Below, piece by piece: positions 30,401-38,723 of a DNA stretch of 64,000 nt. The notes under the pieces are model-generated. The model was not told where the DNA came from, ran no database searches, and worked only from the letters and a program-made list of their open reading frames with translations. This DNA is from Caecitellus pseudoparvulus (taxonomy: Eukaryota; Bigyra: Bicosoecida), in assembly GCA_965644315.1 (NCBI GenBank), contig CBFFRQ010000037.1, positions 53,649 through 117,648 of the forward strand, written 5' to 3'. Within the stretch, counting starts at the first letter, position 1. Each line of letters starts with the position of its first letter. A program made the translations under genes and the position numbers.

Positions 30401-33400
30401 TCTGGACGACCAGCCGATGCGCCGCCTGATTCCGTCGTGATGATTTCAGTCAAGTGGCCCAGAGCGGGGGGGTCGTACGCGAATGGCACCTCCACTGCGG
30501 AGGCCTGCCCGGCCACAGTCAGGCGCAGCCTGGCCGACGCGCCAATGCCCAGGGGCGTCCGGAACAGGATGGACGTGTGCGTCCACTCCACGATGTGGGA
30601 GCCTCCCACCAGCTCCAAGGCGGGCAGGCTGGCAGTGCGGAAATCCATGACCAGGGTGCTGTCACCGTGCGTCGCCCCGAAGGAAGACCCTCGCAACTGC
30701 ACCACGGCGCCGCCCACAGTGGGCCCATACGTAGGGCTTTCTGGGGCCACCACGAGGCTTGCCCTGGTCACGACAGGCAGGGTGTAGGTGTACTCGGGAG
30801 CGAACGCATTGACGCCTGCCGATGCAACGGTCGGCACTAGCGTCTGCCACTGTGCTGTCTCACCCACCCCGGCGGCGCCGTTCCAAGCCTCCACCCGAAT
30901 GGCGTCTGAAGTCGGCAGGCCCTCTGGAGCACGGCACGTGATGCTTGTGTCGCTCCAGTCCACGATTGGACACTGTCGCGGGCCCACCAGGACACGCAGG
31001 GGTGCACGCCGGGCGGGGTCCACACGGGACCAGGAGGGCTGCCCGGCCACGAAGGCACTGCCTTCGGCCAACAGCCCCGCGTCAGAGCAGTTGCCGCTAA
31101 TGGGGAACACCTGGCGCACGCCCAGGTTCAACCCTGTCAGCCGCAGTAGCGGCGCGTCCACTGGCTCGCCTGCGCCATTCTGGGCCAGGTTGCCCGGCTC
31201 ACGCGCGAACTGGAAGCCCTGCGTGGGGCCCGAACCAGCCGCCAAGGCCAAGTTGCTGGGGTCGGCGTACACCAGACTGCGCGGCTCGCTGACTGCGGAT
31301 ACGTTGCCCCCAGTGCCCCCTGCACTGGAGAGCAGGAGCTGCCGCCTGCCGCCTGGCACTCCAGGCGGCACTTGCACCCGCACCAGGAAGGGCTCCGTGC
31401 CACTGACGTTGGAGGCAGCCCATGACAGCACCACCAACGGCTGTTCTGTGACGGTGCCGGAACACACCCCCCGCTCCCGCAGCCACACACGCCCTTGCAC
31501 GTTGCCGAAATTCCGCCCAGCAATGCTCAGCGTGCCGCCCCCCGCGGGAATGGTGGCAGGCGTAATGGTCGTGATGGAAGGCGCCCCAGTGACCTTGAAG
31601 TAGTCGAACACTTCAGCGCCCAGTGACCGGGTGCGGTTGGCAGCTGACAGCGCGAGAGTGCCACGGACGCCACACATGCGCACGAGCACAGAAGTGGACG
31701 GCCTGTCCCACACTGCCACGATCTCAGCAGCGTCTTGTACACCCCCGTCACTCAGGGACACTTGCAAATATGCAGGGTCGGCGGCCTCACAGTGGCAGGC
31801 ATGTCCATGGGTCGCCAAGTACTGCTGGGCGTTCACGAGGGGGTCGGTGGACAGGGTCGCGGCGACCGACCCATCCCCTGCCAGCACGGGGAAGGTTCGG
31901 TACGACCCCGCCGTCGAGTCGCCCGTGTAGCAGGGGGTGAAGGCTGACTGACCCGGAGACCGCCCAGCGGCCAGTGTGCGCAGAGCCCAGCAGCAGGGCG
32001 ACACGACACTGCTCTCGAGGCGAGCGTACACAGGTCCGTCTTGGGAATTCTCATCAGGCACGGTTTGGGACTGGATGGTGAAGGCGGTGGCCGCGCCGCC
32101 TGCCGCGCCGTAGTCTGCGGCGATGATGGTGTTGGACGCTTGGCCACCCACGACCACTTGCAAGGGCACTGCAGCCCCCTCGCCCGGCGGCAGGCTCAGC
32201 TTCACTTGCGACGGGGAGACATCTGTGACGTCTGTCGCACCCAGCACGCGCGGCAGGGGAGACGGCAGCGCCTGCACCACAAACTGCGCGCCAGCTTGGG
32301 TCACGTTGAACAGCTGGGAGCCGAACACGGACACCGTGCGCCCAGACGCACCGGCAAAGTTGGAGCCGAATGCGTCCACCCGACCGCCAGACACGGTGCT
32401 GAGCACTGGGCGTGCAGCGGGGGGGAGCAGGGCCGGCGGCGCATACGATACGCGCACAGCACTGGACGTCCCGACGCCAGACTGCCCTGCGACGCTGACT
32501 TGCACCGCCAAGCCCACTCCGATGCCTGCTGGGGCGGCACACTCGATTGCGGAGTGTGGGACCACCACAGCACAGTCCGACGCCGGAAAAGCCTGCAGCA
32601 AGGCGGCCGAGCCGTCCAGCGGCCCGACTTGCACTGCGATGTCCACCGAGGCATTGGCAGAGGCGAGGAGACGGGGTGCGGTGCCCAGACTGTCCAGCAA
32701 CGCGCGGCGCGAGTTGGGGGAAGAAAGCGGCCCGAAGTTGCTGCCCTCGATGCGCAGGGTGAAGCCGCCGCCACCACCTGTGGACAGATTCACTGGCGGC
32801 CCGCCAGGCCCCCCTCCGCTGCCGATGAGCAACGTGCGCGTGACATTTGGTGGCGCGTAGTCGGTGATGGGCACTGCACTGGACAGGTCAGCGATGGACA
32901 CTTGCCACTGCAGTCGGTTTCCCACCCCAACACCTGTGATGCAGGAGATCTCAGCATGGCTGCGCGTGACGGAACACGCCAGCGCTGAGAACTCCGTGCC
33001 TTGGGGGCCGTACGACACGGCTGACACCGCGTTGTGGCGCTGCAGACCAAAGTTCGTGCCGGTCAGGCGCACCATCTCGCCGCCCTGCGTCACGGCGTCC
33101 GAGGCGCCTGGACCTTGCACAGTCAATACAGACGGGCTGCCGTATCCCGTCACATCAGCGGACCAGCCAGATGTCTGCGCAATGCGGGGGCAAGGCAGCA
33201 CGGCCGACGACACCCCAACACAGGTGGAGGGCGTGCCTTCTGCGGTCGGCTGCGGCAGGGTTGGGCAGGCTCTGTGGCCTGCCCCACCTGCGCACATCTC
33301 GGGCACACTGGCGTTGACGACGCCGCTGCAGCCGAGGAAAGCATCCCGTGTCTGTGGCCACCGACTCTGGGCACGCAGCGCCGGCACTCGCGCACTGTCG

Positions 33401-36400
33401 TACGCGAATGCGGTGCCCCCTGTCACATACTGCAAGCCGCCTGTCACCACCATCCACCGGTGGCCTTCTCCGAAACCAGGCGACACTTGGCAGTGCACTT
33501 CTGTGTGTTGGACTACGACGGTGCACACTTGCGCTTCGAGAACGACAACACCCTGCGCAGTGTTTGCCGAGCAGGACTGCTGCAGAGCCGCCACGACGCC
33601 ACCCACTTCTGCTACGCGGGTTGGGTCGGTCGTGTACACAGCTGTGAGCCGAAAGGGGACGTCGGGGTGAGCGTCCAGTCCGCTGCCCAAATTGGAACCC
33701 CGGATGGCGACCAGGTCTGAGCCGACAGTGCTCAGTCCATACGGACTGAGCACTGTGACGCTGGAGATGGCGGGGGGATCGGCTTTGTCCAGCACGCGCA
33801 CTTGCAGCGTAAAAGTCACCGTGTGGGCGGATTTGCGAGGGTCCAGGATGAACGCGCCCTGCGACCGCACAAACGGCGTGTCGGAGACCTGCAGCGCAAT
33901 GTCGTACGTCCAATTCCGAGCCGCCATGGCTTCGTAGTCCACAGTGTCATCCCGCAGCAGCAGCAGCGCAGAGCGCTGCACGAGGGCTGGAGCATCAGGG
34001 CTGTCGTCAGTGCAGGGAACGAGCTCGTGCTGCACTTCAAACCACCCCGACAGGGCATTTGTGATGGCAAATGTCAGGTTTTGGCGCAGGTCCTTATCAG
34101 TCGCATTCAGCACTGCGACAAGGGTGCCAGGGGCGGAGTTCTCGGCAAGCGTGATGGGCTCAGGCTGCGGCACCACCTCGGGCACGTCGTTGATGTCATC
34201 CACTACGATCAGGTAGTCTGTGGTGGCAACGACGGTGTCAGAGGCAGGTTTGAACACTTCGATGCCGCAGCTGAACTGGGATGCCTCCAGGAACGCGTGT
34301 GCTGGCACTGACAGCTGGATGACTGGGCGAGAGCCATCTGCTGCTCGCGGCAGCAGCTGCCCAGCAGGCAGAAGCGTGAAGTTCGCGGCGCACTTGGCGA
34401 GGTTGGGCGGGGCGAAGCGTACCCCCAGCACTTCATCGTCTTCATCCAGCACAGCAATGTCGGAGTCGGAGACGAGGGCACCTTGCCCATTTTCAGCCAC
34501 AGTGACGATGCGCGTCAGGGCTGGCTGCAGGGTCGTGGGGTCTTCCGCATCAAGAACACGCAGAGAGCCCACCACAACCGCCGTGTTCCCAGCGTCGTCT
34601 TCCACCTGCACTGCGACTCCGTAACTTGACCGTGCCTCGAAGTTGGGCGCTGCCGAAGTCGGTGCCAGGCCCAGAGCTGACACCATGCCGAGGGTGAGCT
34701 GCTCAAGCTTCACAGCTGGCTCCAGAGACGTCGTGTGCTCTCCAATGGAACGTGCTCCCGCATTGGGCAAGTCTGCAAGTGATGCTGCTTGCTGCAGCAC
34801 CATGGTTGAACCGTAAGGGGTGCTGACGGCTGTGTTGGCCAAGCACGCCGTTGAGATGTTTCCGCCTGGGGAGTTCTGCACCGCCCAGCCGACTGAGGAC
34901 ACGTTATCGCAGGTGACAGCTGAGGCAAGAGTTTGCACAGCCAGAGGACTGGACGTGCCATGGGACGCGAACGCTGTGGCCATGGAGTGCAGCCCTCGAG
35001 GCAGCGACTTGACTTTCAGCGTGCAAGTCTGGTCACGGGCCAGGTCTGGGTCCACACACGCCACAGTGTTCGCTGCAGCAGGCGCGATGACACTGTCATT
35101 GGTCTGCGACTCGGCCAGCTGCCGAGCAAGCGCCGGCGACGGCAGGGCCCACGTGCCAGGCTCCGTGTTCTCGACAATGAAGAACACGGGGAGGGTGCTG
35201 GGCCACGTGGAGTCCAGGGCTGCCCAAGGGTACTCCACAGCAGAAGGCACTGCCACCACCGGTGGCTCGTCAACGTCCACCACGGACACATTCACAAAGG
35301 TAGGTGTGGATGGCAGCACGCCGTCGGTAGCCTCCACAAGCATGGACGCACGTGTGGCAATGGGCGGCAGCGGGCCTGGAGCAGCGCCTCCCGGAAAACC
35401 TGCTGCTGCTCCACTCGTCGACAGGTCGTGGAATGTGCCAAACCCACGTGCCACGAGCAGCTGCTCAAAGCTTAAGCTATCGCTCGCCTCTGGCTGAGTT
35501 GACGTGCCAGAGCCCACACGCACCACGCCTGTGCCCGTCACGAGGGCTAGCCGAGCGGCCACGTCAGTGGGGCTGACTTGCAAGTTGGCAAAGGTCAGCG
35601 GGTCTCCATCAGCATCTGAAGCTGAAACGGTACCGATAAAGGCGGATGCTGGCGAGTTCTCGGCGATGGAGAGCACCTGTCCTTGCGGAATAATGGGAGA
35701 GTCGTTGTCGTTGGACACTGTGACGTTGACGAGAGCGACCGAGGAGTCGGCACCTGCCGATGCCCTGACGTTGAAAGTGAAAACAGGGAACGTCTCAAAA
35801 TCCATGGGGGACACGATCTGCAACTGGCAGGTGCTGCTCTGAACACCTGCCGTGGACGATGTCAGAAGGGCAAAGTGGCTCTGGACGACCGCGAGGGAGG
35901 GAACACTCGCAGAGTCAATTGTGCACGTGATTTCTTCAGCATCTGGGTCATTAACGGACATTGCTGGGGAGAGCAACGAGCCATTTGCAGCCAGCTCCGG
36001 CACTGTGTAGCTAAACGGAGCACCGACGAAGGCAAGGGGCTCGGGCACGTCCACCACTCGCACGCTCACCTGCGCGTCCCAATCAGACCCATCGTCTGTC
36101 ACCCGCAGCGTGAAGTTGTACTCCCCCACGCTCTCTGCATCCAGCATCACCAGAGTCTCCACGTCACATGCCGTCACCCCCCCACCCAAGTCCTGACTTG
36201 TCACCCCCAGCGCAGCCTGCACTGTGGCCAGGTCAGGCGTGGCTGGCGCGACGATGGCGCAGGAGTTCAGGAAGTCGCCGTCAGGGTCGGACACGGTGGG
36301 CTGCCCGACTGCTGCGCCGGGGGCGAGGCCCTCGTCGACGGAGAAGGTGAAGGGGTCGCCGATCCACGTGGGCGGCTCAGGCACGTCCACCACTCGCACG

Positions 36401-37992
36401 CTCACCTGCGCGTCCCAATCAGACCCATCGTCTGTCACCCGCAGCGTGAAGTTGTACTCCCCCACGCCCTCTGCATCCAGCATCACCAGAGTCTCCACGT
36501 CACATGCCGTCACCCCCCCACCCAAGTCCTGACTTGTCACCCCCAGCGCAGCCTGCACTGTGGCCAAGTCAGGCGTGGCTGGCGCGACGATGGCGCAGGA
36601 GTTCAGGAAGTCGCCGTCAGGGTCGGACACGGTGGGCTGCCCGACTGCTGTGCCGGGGGCGAGGCCCTCATCGACGGAGAAGGTGAAGGGGTCGCCGATC
36701 CACGTGGGCGGCTCAGGCACGTCCACCACTCGCACGCTCACCTGCGCGTCCCAATCAGACCCGTCGTCCGTCACCCGCAGCGTGAAGTTGTACTCCCCCA
36801 CGCCCTCGGCATCCAGCATCACCAGAGTCTCCACGTCACATGTCGTCACGCCCCCACCCAAGTCCTGACTTGTCACCCCCAGCGCAGCCTGCACTGTGGC
36901 CAGGTCAGGCGTGGCTGGCGCGACGATAGCGCAGGAGTTCAGGAAGTCGCCGTCAGGGTCGGACACGGTGGGCTGCCCGACTGCTGTGCCGGGGGCGAGG
37001 CCTTCGTCGACGGAGAAGGTGAAGGGGTCGCCGATCCACGTGGGCGGCTCAGGCACGTCCACCACACTGACATTTACCGTGGCAGTTGCCGAGAGGGTGC
37101 CATCTGAGACTTGAACGCCAAAGAGATAGCTCGCGCGGGCCTCAAAATTGAGAGTTGTTTGGCGCGTGAGGGCACAGGAAACGTTTCCTGGAGAGTGCAT
37201 GGTCGCGGCGAGGGTGAAGCGATTGTTCACGACAGTGGGACCAGGGACGTAAGGCCCGACGAATGCACATGTGAGATTGTCGCCATCTGGATCACTTGCG
37301 ACTATGAGCGGTGTCATGGGGGGCCCCGGGGGTGCCTCGCCTTCTGGCGTCGTGTAGAAGAATGAGGACTGGGTCAGTTGCGGTGGCTCGGGGACGTCCG
37401 TCACGTTCACCAAGATGGCAGTGGTGCTGGAGTTGCCGCCATCGTCCACGGCCAGCACAGAGAAGGCGAATGTCGGCGTCGTCTCATAGTCAACAGCTTG
37501 GGCTAGGGTCACATTCGCGCTGTTTCGATCTGGTCCATCAGGTGGCTGATCCAGCGTGACCCACGGCGAGGGTGGCGAGAGGGAGAGGGAGGTGTTGGCA
37601 GCTGCGCCATGGTCAGCCTCTGTGGCAGTGATGACACCAATGATAGATCCCAGGAGCGTGTTCTCAGATACCGCTAAGGACGTCGGCGTCAGCACAGGGG
37701 CACTGCGGGGGCATGATGTGGTGTGCGAGGGTGCCAGCGTTTCGCTGCCGGCGAAGCTGCAGGCGTCAGGCAAACTCACCTCGCACGTGCGACAGCGCTC
37801 AGCACAGCCAACCACACTACGATCCATATTCGTCTGAATGGACCACTGCAGTCGTGGCGTGGGTGCTGGGTACTTGGCTGGGTCAACAGGAATGGAAGCA
37901 CGACTGAGTGTGTGTGCCGACTGTCCCACCGCCTGCCAACCCTTGCACCGGCTGGTGCCTTTCCACGGGGCCGAACAGCACAAGGCACGCAT
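24466..37992 (-). CDS. Giant cadherin/IPT-TIG multipass cell-surface protein
   Basis: Predicted 4,448 residues from three exons: 37992-37949, 37845-37780 and 37702-24466. The last is a single 13.2-kb exon. The small exons join in phase and give MRALCCSAPW.. followed by a signal-like helix (RIWIVVWLAVLSAVARAS), then the mature domain APVLTPTSLAVSEN. Order (minus strand): cadherin-like repeats with DxDGD and VxDVPEPP motifs (~37.7-33.8 kb, including three near-identical 112-residue copies); IPT/TIG repeats with G.NFG motifs (~33.8-30.1 kb); Cys-rich ephrin-receptor-like segment (CRPCPQCDTSDC, CALCVAGKF, CRACPPQP); multipass membrane region from FVLIIVVAVFAGLLLYKLY (~29.5-28.6 kb) with two further helices at ~27.6-27.3 kb; then a long cytoplasmic tail with a C2-like stretch near 25.9-25.6 kb. 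Likely an adhesion or sensing receptor. N-terminal exon model moderately sure, main exon very sure. Confidence 0.85.
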   Translation of the reverse strand: MRALCCSAPWKGTSRCKGWQAVGQSAHTLSRASIPVDPAKYPAPTPRLQWSIQTNMDRSVVGCAERCRTCEVSLPDACSFAGSETLAPSHTTSCPRSAPVLTPTSLAVSENTLLGSIIGVITATEADHGAAANTSLSLSPPSPWVTLDQPPDGPDRNSANVTLAQAVDYETTPTFAFSVLAVDDGGNSSTTAILVNVTDVPEPPQLTQSSFFYTTPEGEAPPGPPMTPLIVASDPDGDNLTCAFVGPYVPGPTVVNNRFTLAATMHSPGNVSCALTRQTTLNFEARASYLFGVQVSDGTLSATATVNVSVVDVPEPPTWIGDPFTFSVDEGLAPGTAVGQPTVSDPDGDFLNSCAIVAPATPDLATVQAALGVTSQDLGGGVTTCDVETLVMLDAEGVGEYNFTLRVTDDGSDWDAQVSVRVVDVPEPPTWIGDPFTFSVDEGLAPGTAVGQPTVSDPDGDFLNSCAIVAPATPDLATVQAALGVTSQDLGGGVTACDVETLVMLDAEGVGEYNFTLRVTDDGSDWDAQVSVRVVDVPEPPTWIGDPFTFSVDEGLAPGAAVGQPTVSDPDGDFLNSCAIVAPATPDLATVQAALGVTSQDLGGGVTACDVETLVMLDAESVGEYNFTLRVTDDGSDWDAQVSVRVVDVPEPLAFVGAPFSYTVPELAANGSLLSPAMSVNDPDAEEITCTIDSASVPSLAVVQSHFALLTSSTAGVQSSTCQLQIVSPMDFETFPVFTFNVRASAGADSSVALVNVTVSNDNDSPIIPQGQVLSIAENSPASAFIGTVSASDADGDPLTFANLQVSPTDVAARLALVTGTGVVRVGSGTSTQPEASDSLSFEQLLVARGFGTFHDLSTSGAAAGFPGGAAPGPLPPIATRASMLVEATDGVLPSTPTFVNVSVVDVDEPPVVAVPSAVEYPWAALDSTWPSTLPVFFIVENTEPGTWALPSPALARQLAESQTNDSVIAPAAANTVACVDPDLARDQTCTLKVKSLPRGLHSMATAFASHGTSSPLAVQTLASAVTCDNVSSVGWAVQNSPGGNISTACLANTAVSTPYGSTMVLQQAASLADLPNAGARSIGEHTTSLEPAVKLEQLTLGMVSALGLAPTSAAPNFEARSSYGVAVQVEDDAGNTAVVVGSLRVLDAEDPTTLQPALTRIVTVAENGQGALVSDSDIAVLDEDDEVLGVRFAPPNLAKCAANFTLLPAGQLLPRAADGSRPVIQLSVPAHAFLEASQFSCGIEVFKPASDTVVATTDYLIVVDDINDVPEVVPQPEPITLAENSAPGTLVAVLNATDKDLRQNLTFAITNALSGWFEVQHELVPCTDDSPDAPALVQRSALLLLRDDTVDYEAMAARNWTYDIALQVSDTPFVRSQGAFILDPRKSAHTVTFTLQVRVLDKADPPAISSVTVLSPYGLSTVGSDLVAIRGSNLGSGLDAHPDVPFRLTAVYTTDPTRVAEVGGVVAALQQSCSANTAQGVVVLEAQVCTVVVQHTEVHCQVSPGFGEGHRWMVVTGGLQYVTGGTAFAYDSARVPALRAQSRWPQTRDAFLGCSGVVNASVPEMCAGGAGHRACPTLPQPTAEGTPSTCVGVSSAVLPCPRIAQTSGWSADVTGYGSPSVLTVQGPGASDAVTQGGEMVRLTGTNFGLQRHNAVSAVSYGPQGTEFSALACSVTRSHAEISCITGVGVGNRLQWQVSIADLSSAVPITDYAPPNVTRTLLIGSGGGPGGPPVNLSTGGGGGFTLRIEGSNFGPLSSPNSRRALLDSLGTAPRLLASANASVDIAVQVGPLDGSAALLQAFPASDCAVVVPHSAIECAAPAGIGVGLAVQVSVAGQSGVGTSSAVRVSYAPPALLPPAARPVLSTVSGGRVDAFGSNFAGASGRTVSVFGSQLFNVTQAGAQFVVQALPSPLPRVLGATDVTDVSPSQVKLSLPPGEGAAVPLQVVVGGQASNTIIAADYGAAGGAATAFTIQSQTVPDENSQDGPVYARLESSVVSPCCWALRTLAAGRSPGQSAFTPCYTGDSTAGSYRTFPVLAGDGSVAATLSTDPLVNAQQYLATHGHACHCEAADPAYLQVSLSDGGVQDAAEIVAVWDRPSTSVLVRMCGVRGTLALSAANRTRSLGAEVFDYFKVTGAPSITTITPATIPAGGGTLSIAGRNFGNVQGRVWLRERGVCSGTVTEQPLVVLSWAASNVSGTEPFLVRVQVPPGVPGGRRQLLLSSAGGTGGNVSAVSEPRSLVYADPSNLALAAGSGPTQGFQFAREPGNLAQNGAGEPVDAPLLRLTGLNLGVRQVFPISGNCSDAGLLAEGSAFVAGQPSWSRVDPARRAPLRVLVGPRQCPIVDWSDTSITCRAPEGLPTSDAIRVEAWNGAAGVGETAQWQTLVPTVASAGVNAFAPEYTYTLPVVTRASLVVAPESPTYGPTVGGAVVQLRGSSFGATHGDSTLVMDFRTASLPALELVGGSHIVEWTHTSILFRTPLGIGASARLRLTVAGQASAVEVPFAYDPPALGHLTEIITTESGGASAGRPDGEEVELRPTSSVNGSLALINAANSGLRVTGRNFGSVQQGSDAVSVGGVPCLPPTGATSVLVSDTRLECEVTGLTVGPKNLTLTVAGQSTFVPANRSRLVAECRAGFYGVVPDVDTCRPCPQCDTSDCRSLNEAVVAALCSGRGEEPVAAPGFWRHDSYTDVAFSLPAGADVRGAVDASITIPPKLLQNADFTGGAAVPPTQLIHVPPNANATMAQRVADAVAARFGSGARYEFTRCEPPTACIGDNTCAVGYESDACALCVAGKFQRDFLTNECRACPPQPILNFVLIIVVAVFAGLLLYKLYQKGPSVAALGIAVDYLQIISVFGTLNLQWPPAVLQLFRVAAASAASVDTASPECAVSIGYIAKWYFIMLVPMTVGSVYFLFHIFVVAVKAVRRRHTDMRGLHKHANKMVGSWFLLCSFLYITLTGKAFEALACKQVASRPVLTVDPAVSCESPEYLQMRSWALVGLVAYGLGIPALFATIIYMYGARMQLDQALRIRNLSGSRDTNPYYDMQKRYKRLYFKFKPEYHYWILVVLGRKFLIVAFTFVLQRRPVMAATVITMVLFGAAMLQMLYSPYRSHNTKAAAKDDTPGKPTAPTPSTGALKLGPAGDGKTLIVTSPLGVVPPSDGDPSRDTQRAQEATKGIQRFMRGRGVRLEDLADDEHLMLANDPSVMAAAIAAQRKAATGGVGQGGGRSRGDSLFARIAGAGGLGRGARTPSATTAHTPLPRSAARAGAQSGSPTQRTPAGKGGVWTGLKSRTRGLLPPPQPRAEVDDAAGTSGACAWCPLGCCEQLCDPVHRTLCAGRCCASIGRRCGCTACQGVHAPTPLRLPSSQALRQRAAAAALSAPTTSAGSSAGASGDPKRRFIQRRYSLAAALGPSGAQGGKGDSVPSLSAWQRTRMCCARVMPCCQSNKLKELQLRSEARTGGKLKIKLKYFFNYNMLESTFLVCAIFVLLAGIMFKSVDCDIQSDAAVGVAGDAAIGDAGGGSSQQDADIERRTLEAVVLAIIAVSTVICIATVAAELWLGCKYYLAASRARRRAEREARRKAVAKSNSPSKGRPVSTASVRLTAEDPESTSVTAEIAACIRRGVSGCVRCLQRTGRPCHCACVCLRKCPGYTAPQDGGGSDEEEDGVELPGVQSSVQTARERAESRAALRTARRSMAWEGGGDSFAEEEWGDDEFGRRSWSEDGMRRRLQSLSGLKSAPPSAPPRKASTWVAGVNAPQAPSRRHLMPATPARFEAQKHASSVSVHEAAVRRVAIMQRLAALRKKAEQVHTAEQAAATVVGRHEAPVRDAPRSPTGRFRDSIVVPGTELPSDHPRPRTRSTGRRASQPAPPEAVQAVGRAPVGPSGVQHVALAAAHYGLLKRSALPAESLSTLGTLAKGKAYTAIEAEEQRSRWASKPVVGPLFRGGKPAKQAPGTKREGATVSVTSPLAALGELGDHRIAELGGRSEVPVDPKSKKGKPMRLPKDVAAVAGDVHKDLTKRQARYVMSMYVASVQGIDHADVESGTHLTLTLRKDQHKQRVVFPYRPGHQVRVREMRLLLVDPARDAVHGTLALDTRGRKGLQLLQQEHIIGVFSFKPSEFPLDNTALADGAESDAPRHARTFTLTDFEGAQHGSISLLCRLQHRGTAVDDWTDLGLGARDFAQLARTMQRPVLSGPAKPAPRTIVSAGAVDLQDIKGIAEGRSGIAVAGTGDFSSADVRFVSSNPLTEADAARGGIASVTWTNTGPNRKATLTTPHKPDTVDSGDLQLKVVPMAAGGSITVPLRECDEATLDEGGSPDATARRVRPGRASVHSIRAVTTEAPLRRHRSGGKGGAADSAGRPMSLQVAAAGGLPAEADSKQGVRDFPGVGNPLAMASGMAAPDHRIEFGPSKGQPRGQRFRKRASSVERITRLSSYSSLKTGASTTSSSGRGSSLRGISEQLEGGDTSANPLRAASLSATAPAPKTQPGGRPASEGTPSAGRAGGKADS
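27144..27154 (+). repeat. CAATTTCCGCA site 8 (giant receptor exon, antisense)
   Basis: Exact copy; the gene runs on the other strand and reads it as A-E-I-A. Confidence 0.7.
36045..37052. repeat. Three tandem 336-bp near-identical copies in the giant gene
   Basis: Copies start at 36045, 36381 and 36717 and are exactly 336 bp apart. Each encodes 112 residues (one cadherin-like unit beginning DVPEPPTWIGDPF on the minus strand). The copies differ at only a handful of bases, whereas the neighbouring cadherin-like units have diverged strongly, so the expansion is recent or is kept uniform by gene conversion. Confidence 0.97.
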
Positions 37993-38723
37993 GAAGTATG
38001 ATGGACGTTCAGGCTTGGGTGCTGCACCGCGCTTGTTGCCTCTGCAGCGCTGCCTTGGCTCGGAGAACTGCACGTCGGAAGGCCTGCTGTGCCGAGCAGC
38101 TCAGGTGCAGCCCTGCTCCAGGCACACCCGGGCAGCATGCTGACAAGGGCACCAAGAGCTGGACAAGTTACTTTCGTGTGTGCCCTCAACACCTGTGCAG
38201 TCAGCCCCCCTGCACAGCAGCGCAGCAGAGGGCTTTGGGTTGCGCTGGAAACGTCGCTGCGGCACGGGAGGCGCAGCAGGACACGACGTCCTGGCTTCAC
38301 GCGCACAGCCACATGCAAGTGGAGCACACGCGCTGAGACTGCAAGGCAGTTTGTCAAGCCGTGGTGTTGTGGAAATTAACCCGCGTTTAAACCGTGTGAT
38401 GCAGAGCGCATGTGAAGTGTGGCCTGATGCGTCGTCTTGGAAGTGCCGCCTAGCTGCAGCCAAGCGAGCACTGACATTCTCTGTGTAATTGCCACAACCA
38501 GTTTGCTGATGTTCACGTCCGCGACGCCGACAAGCTTGCTGCCCGCTCATGCCTCAGTGCTCGGCGCGTTGAATCCGGCTCCAACTGCAGCCACGCACTG
38601 GACGACTAGACGCCCCTCCTTTCCGACTCTCAAGGGCAAGGTGAAGCCAGGGAGCCAGCTGGGCCTGCTTCAAGCGCCCATCAACACGCTCAAGGTGCCT
38701 GACACCTGGAGGATCTCACAGGC
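37993..38723. promoter_or_regulatory. Divergent intergenic region between the giant gene and MON1
   Basis: About 730 bp. The giant gene's frame is also open through 37993-38073, so its true 5' end could lie further right than 37992. A small A/T-rich island is near 38370-38395. The reading frame at 38509-38739 (MFTSATPTSLL..) is open but cannot splice in phase to the MON1 exon, so I do not call it. Confidence 0.35.

Noticed and set aside
35683-37107. Plus-strand 474-codon frame with three internal repeats
   Set aside because: The repeats are the antisense of the three 336-bp cadherin units, not an independent repeat protein.
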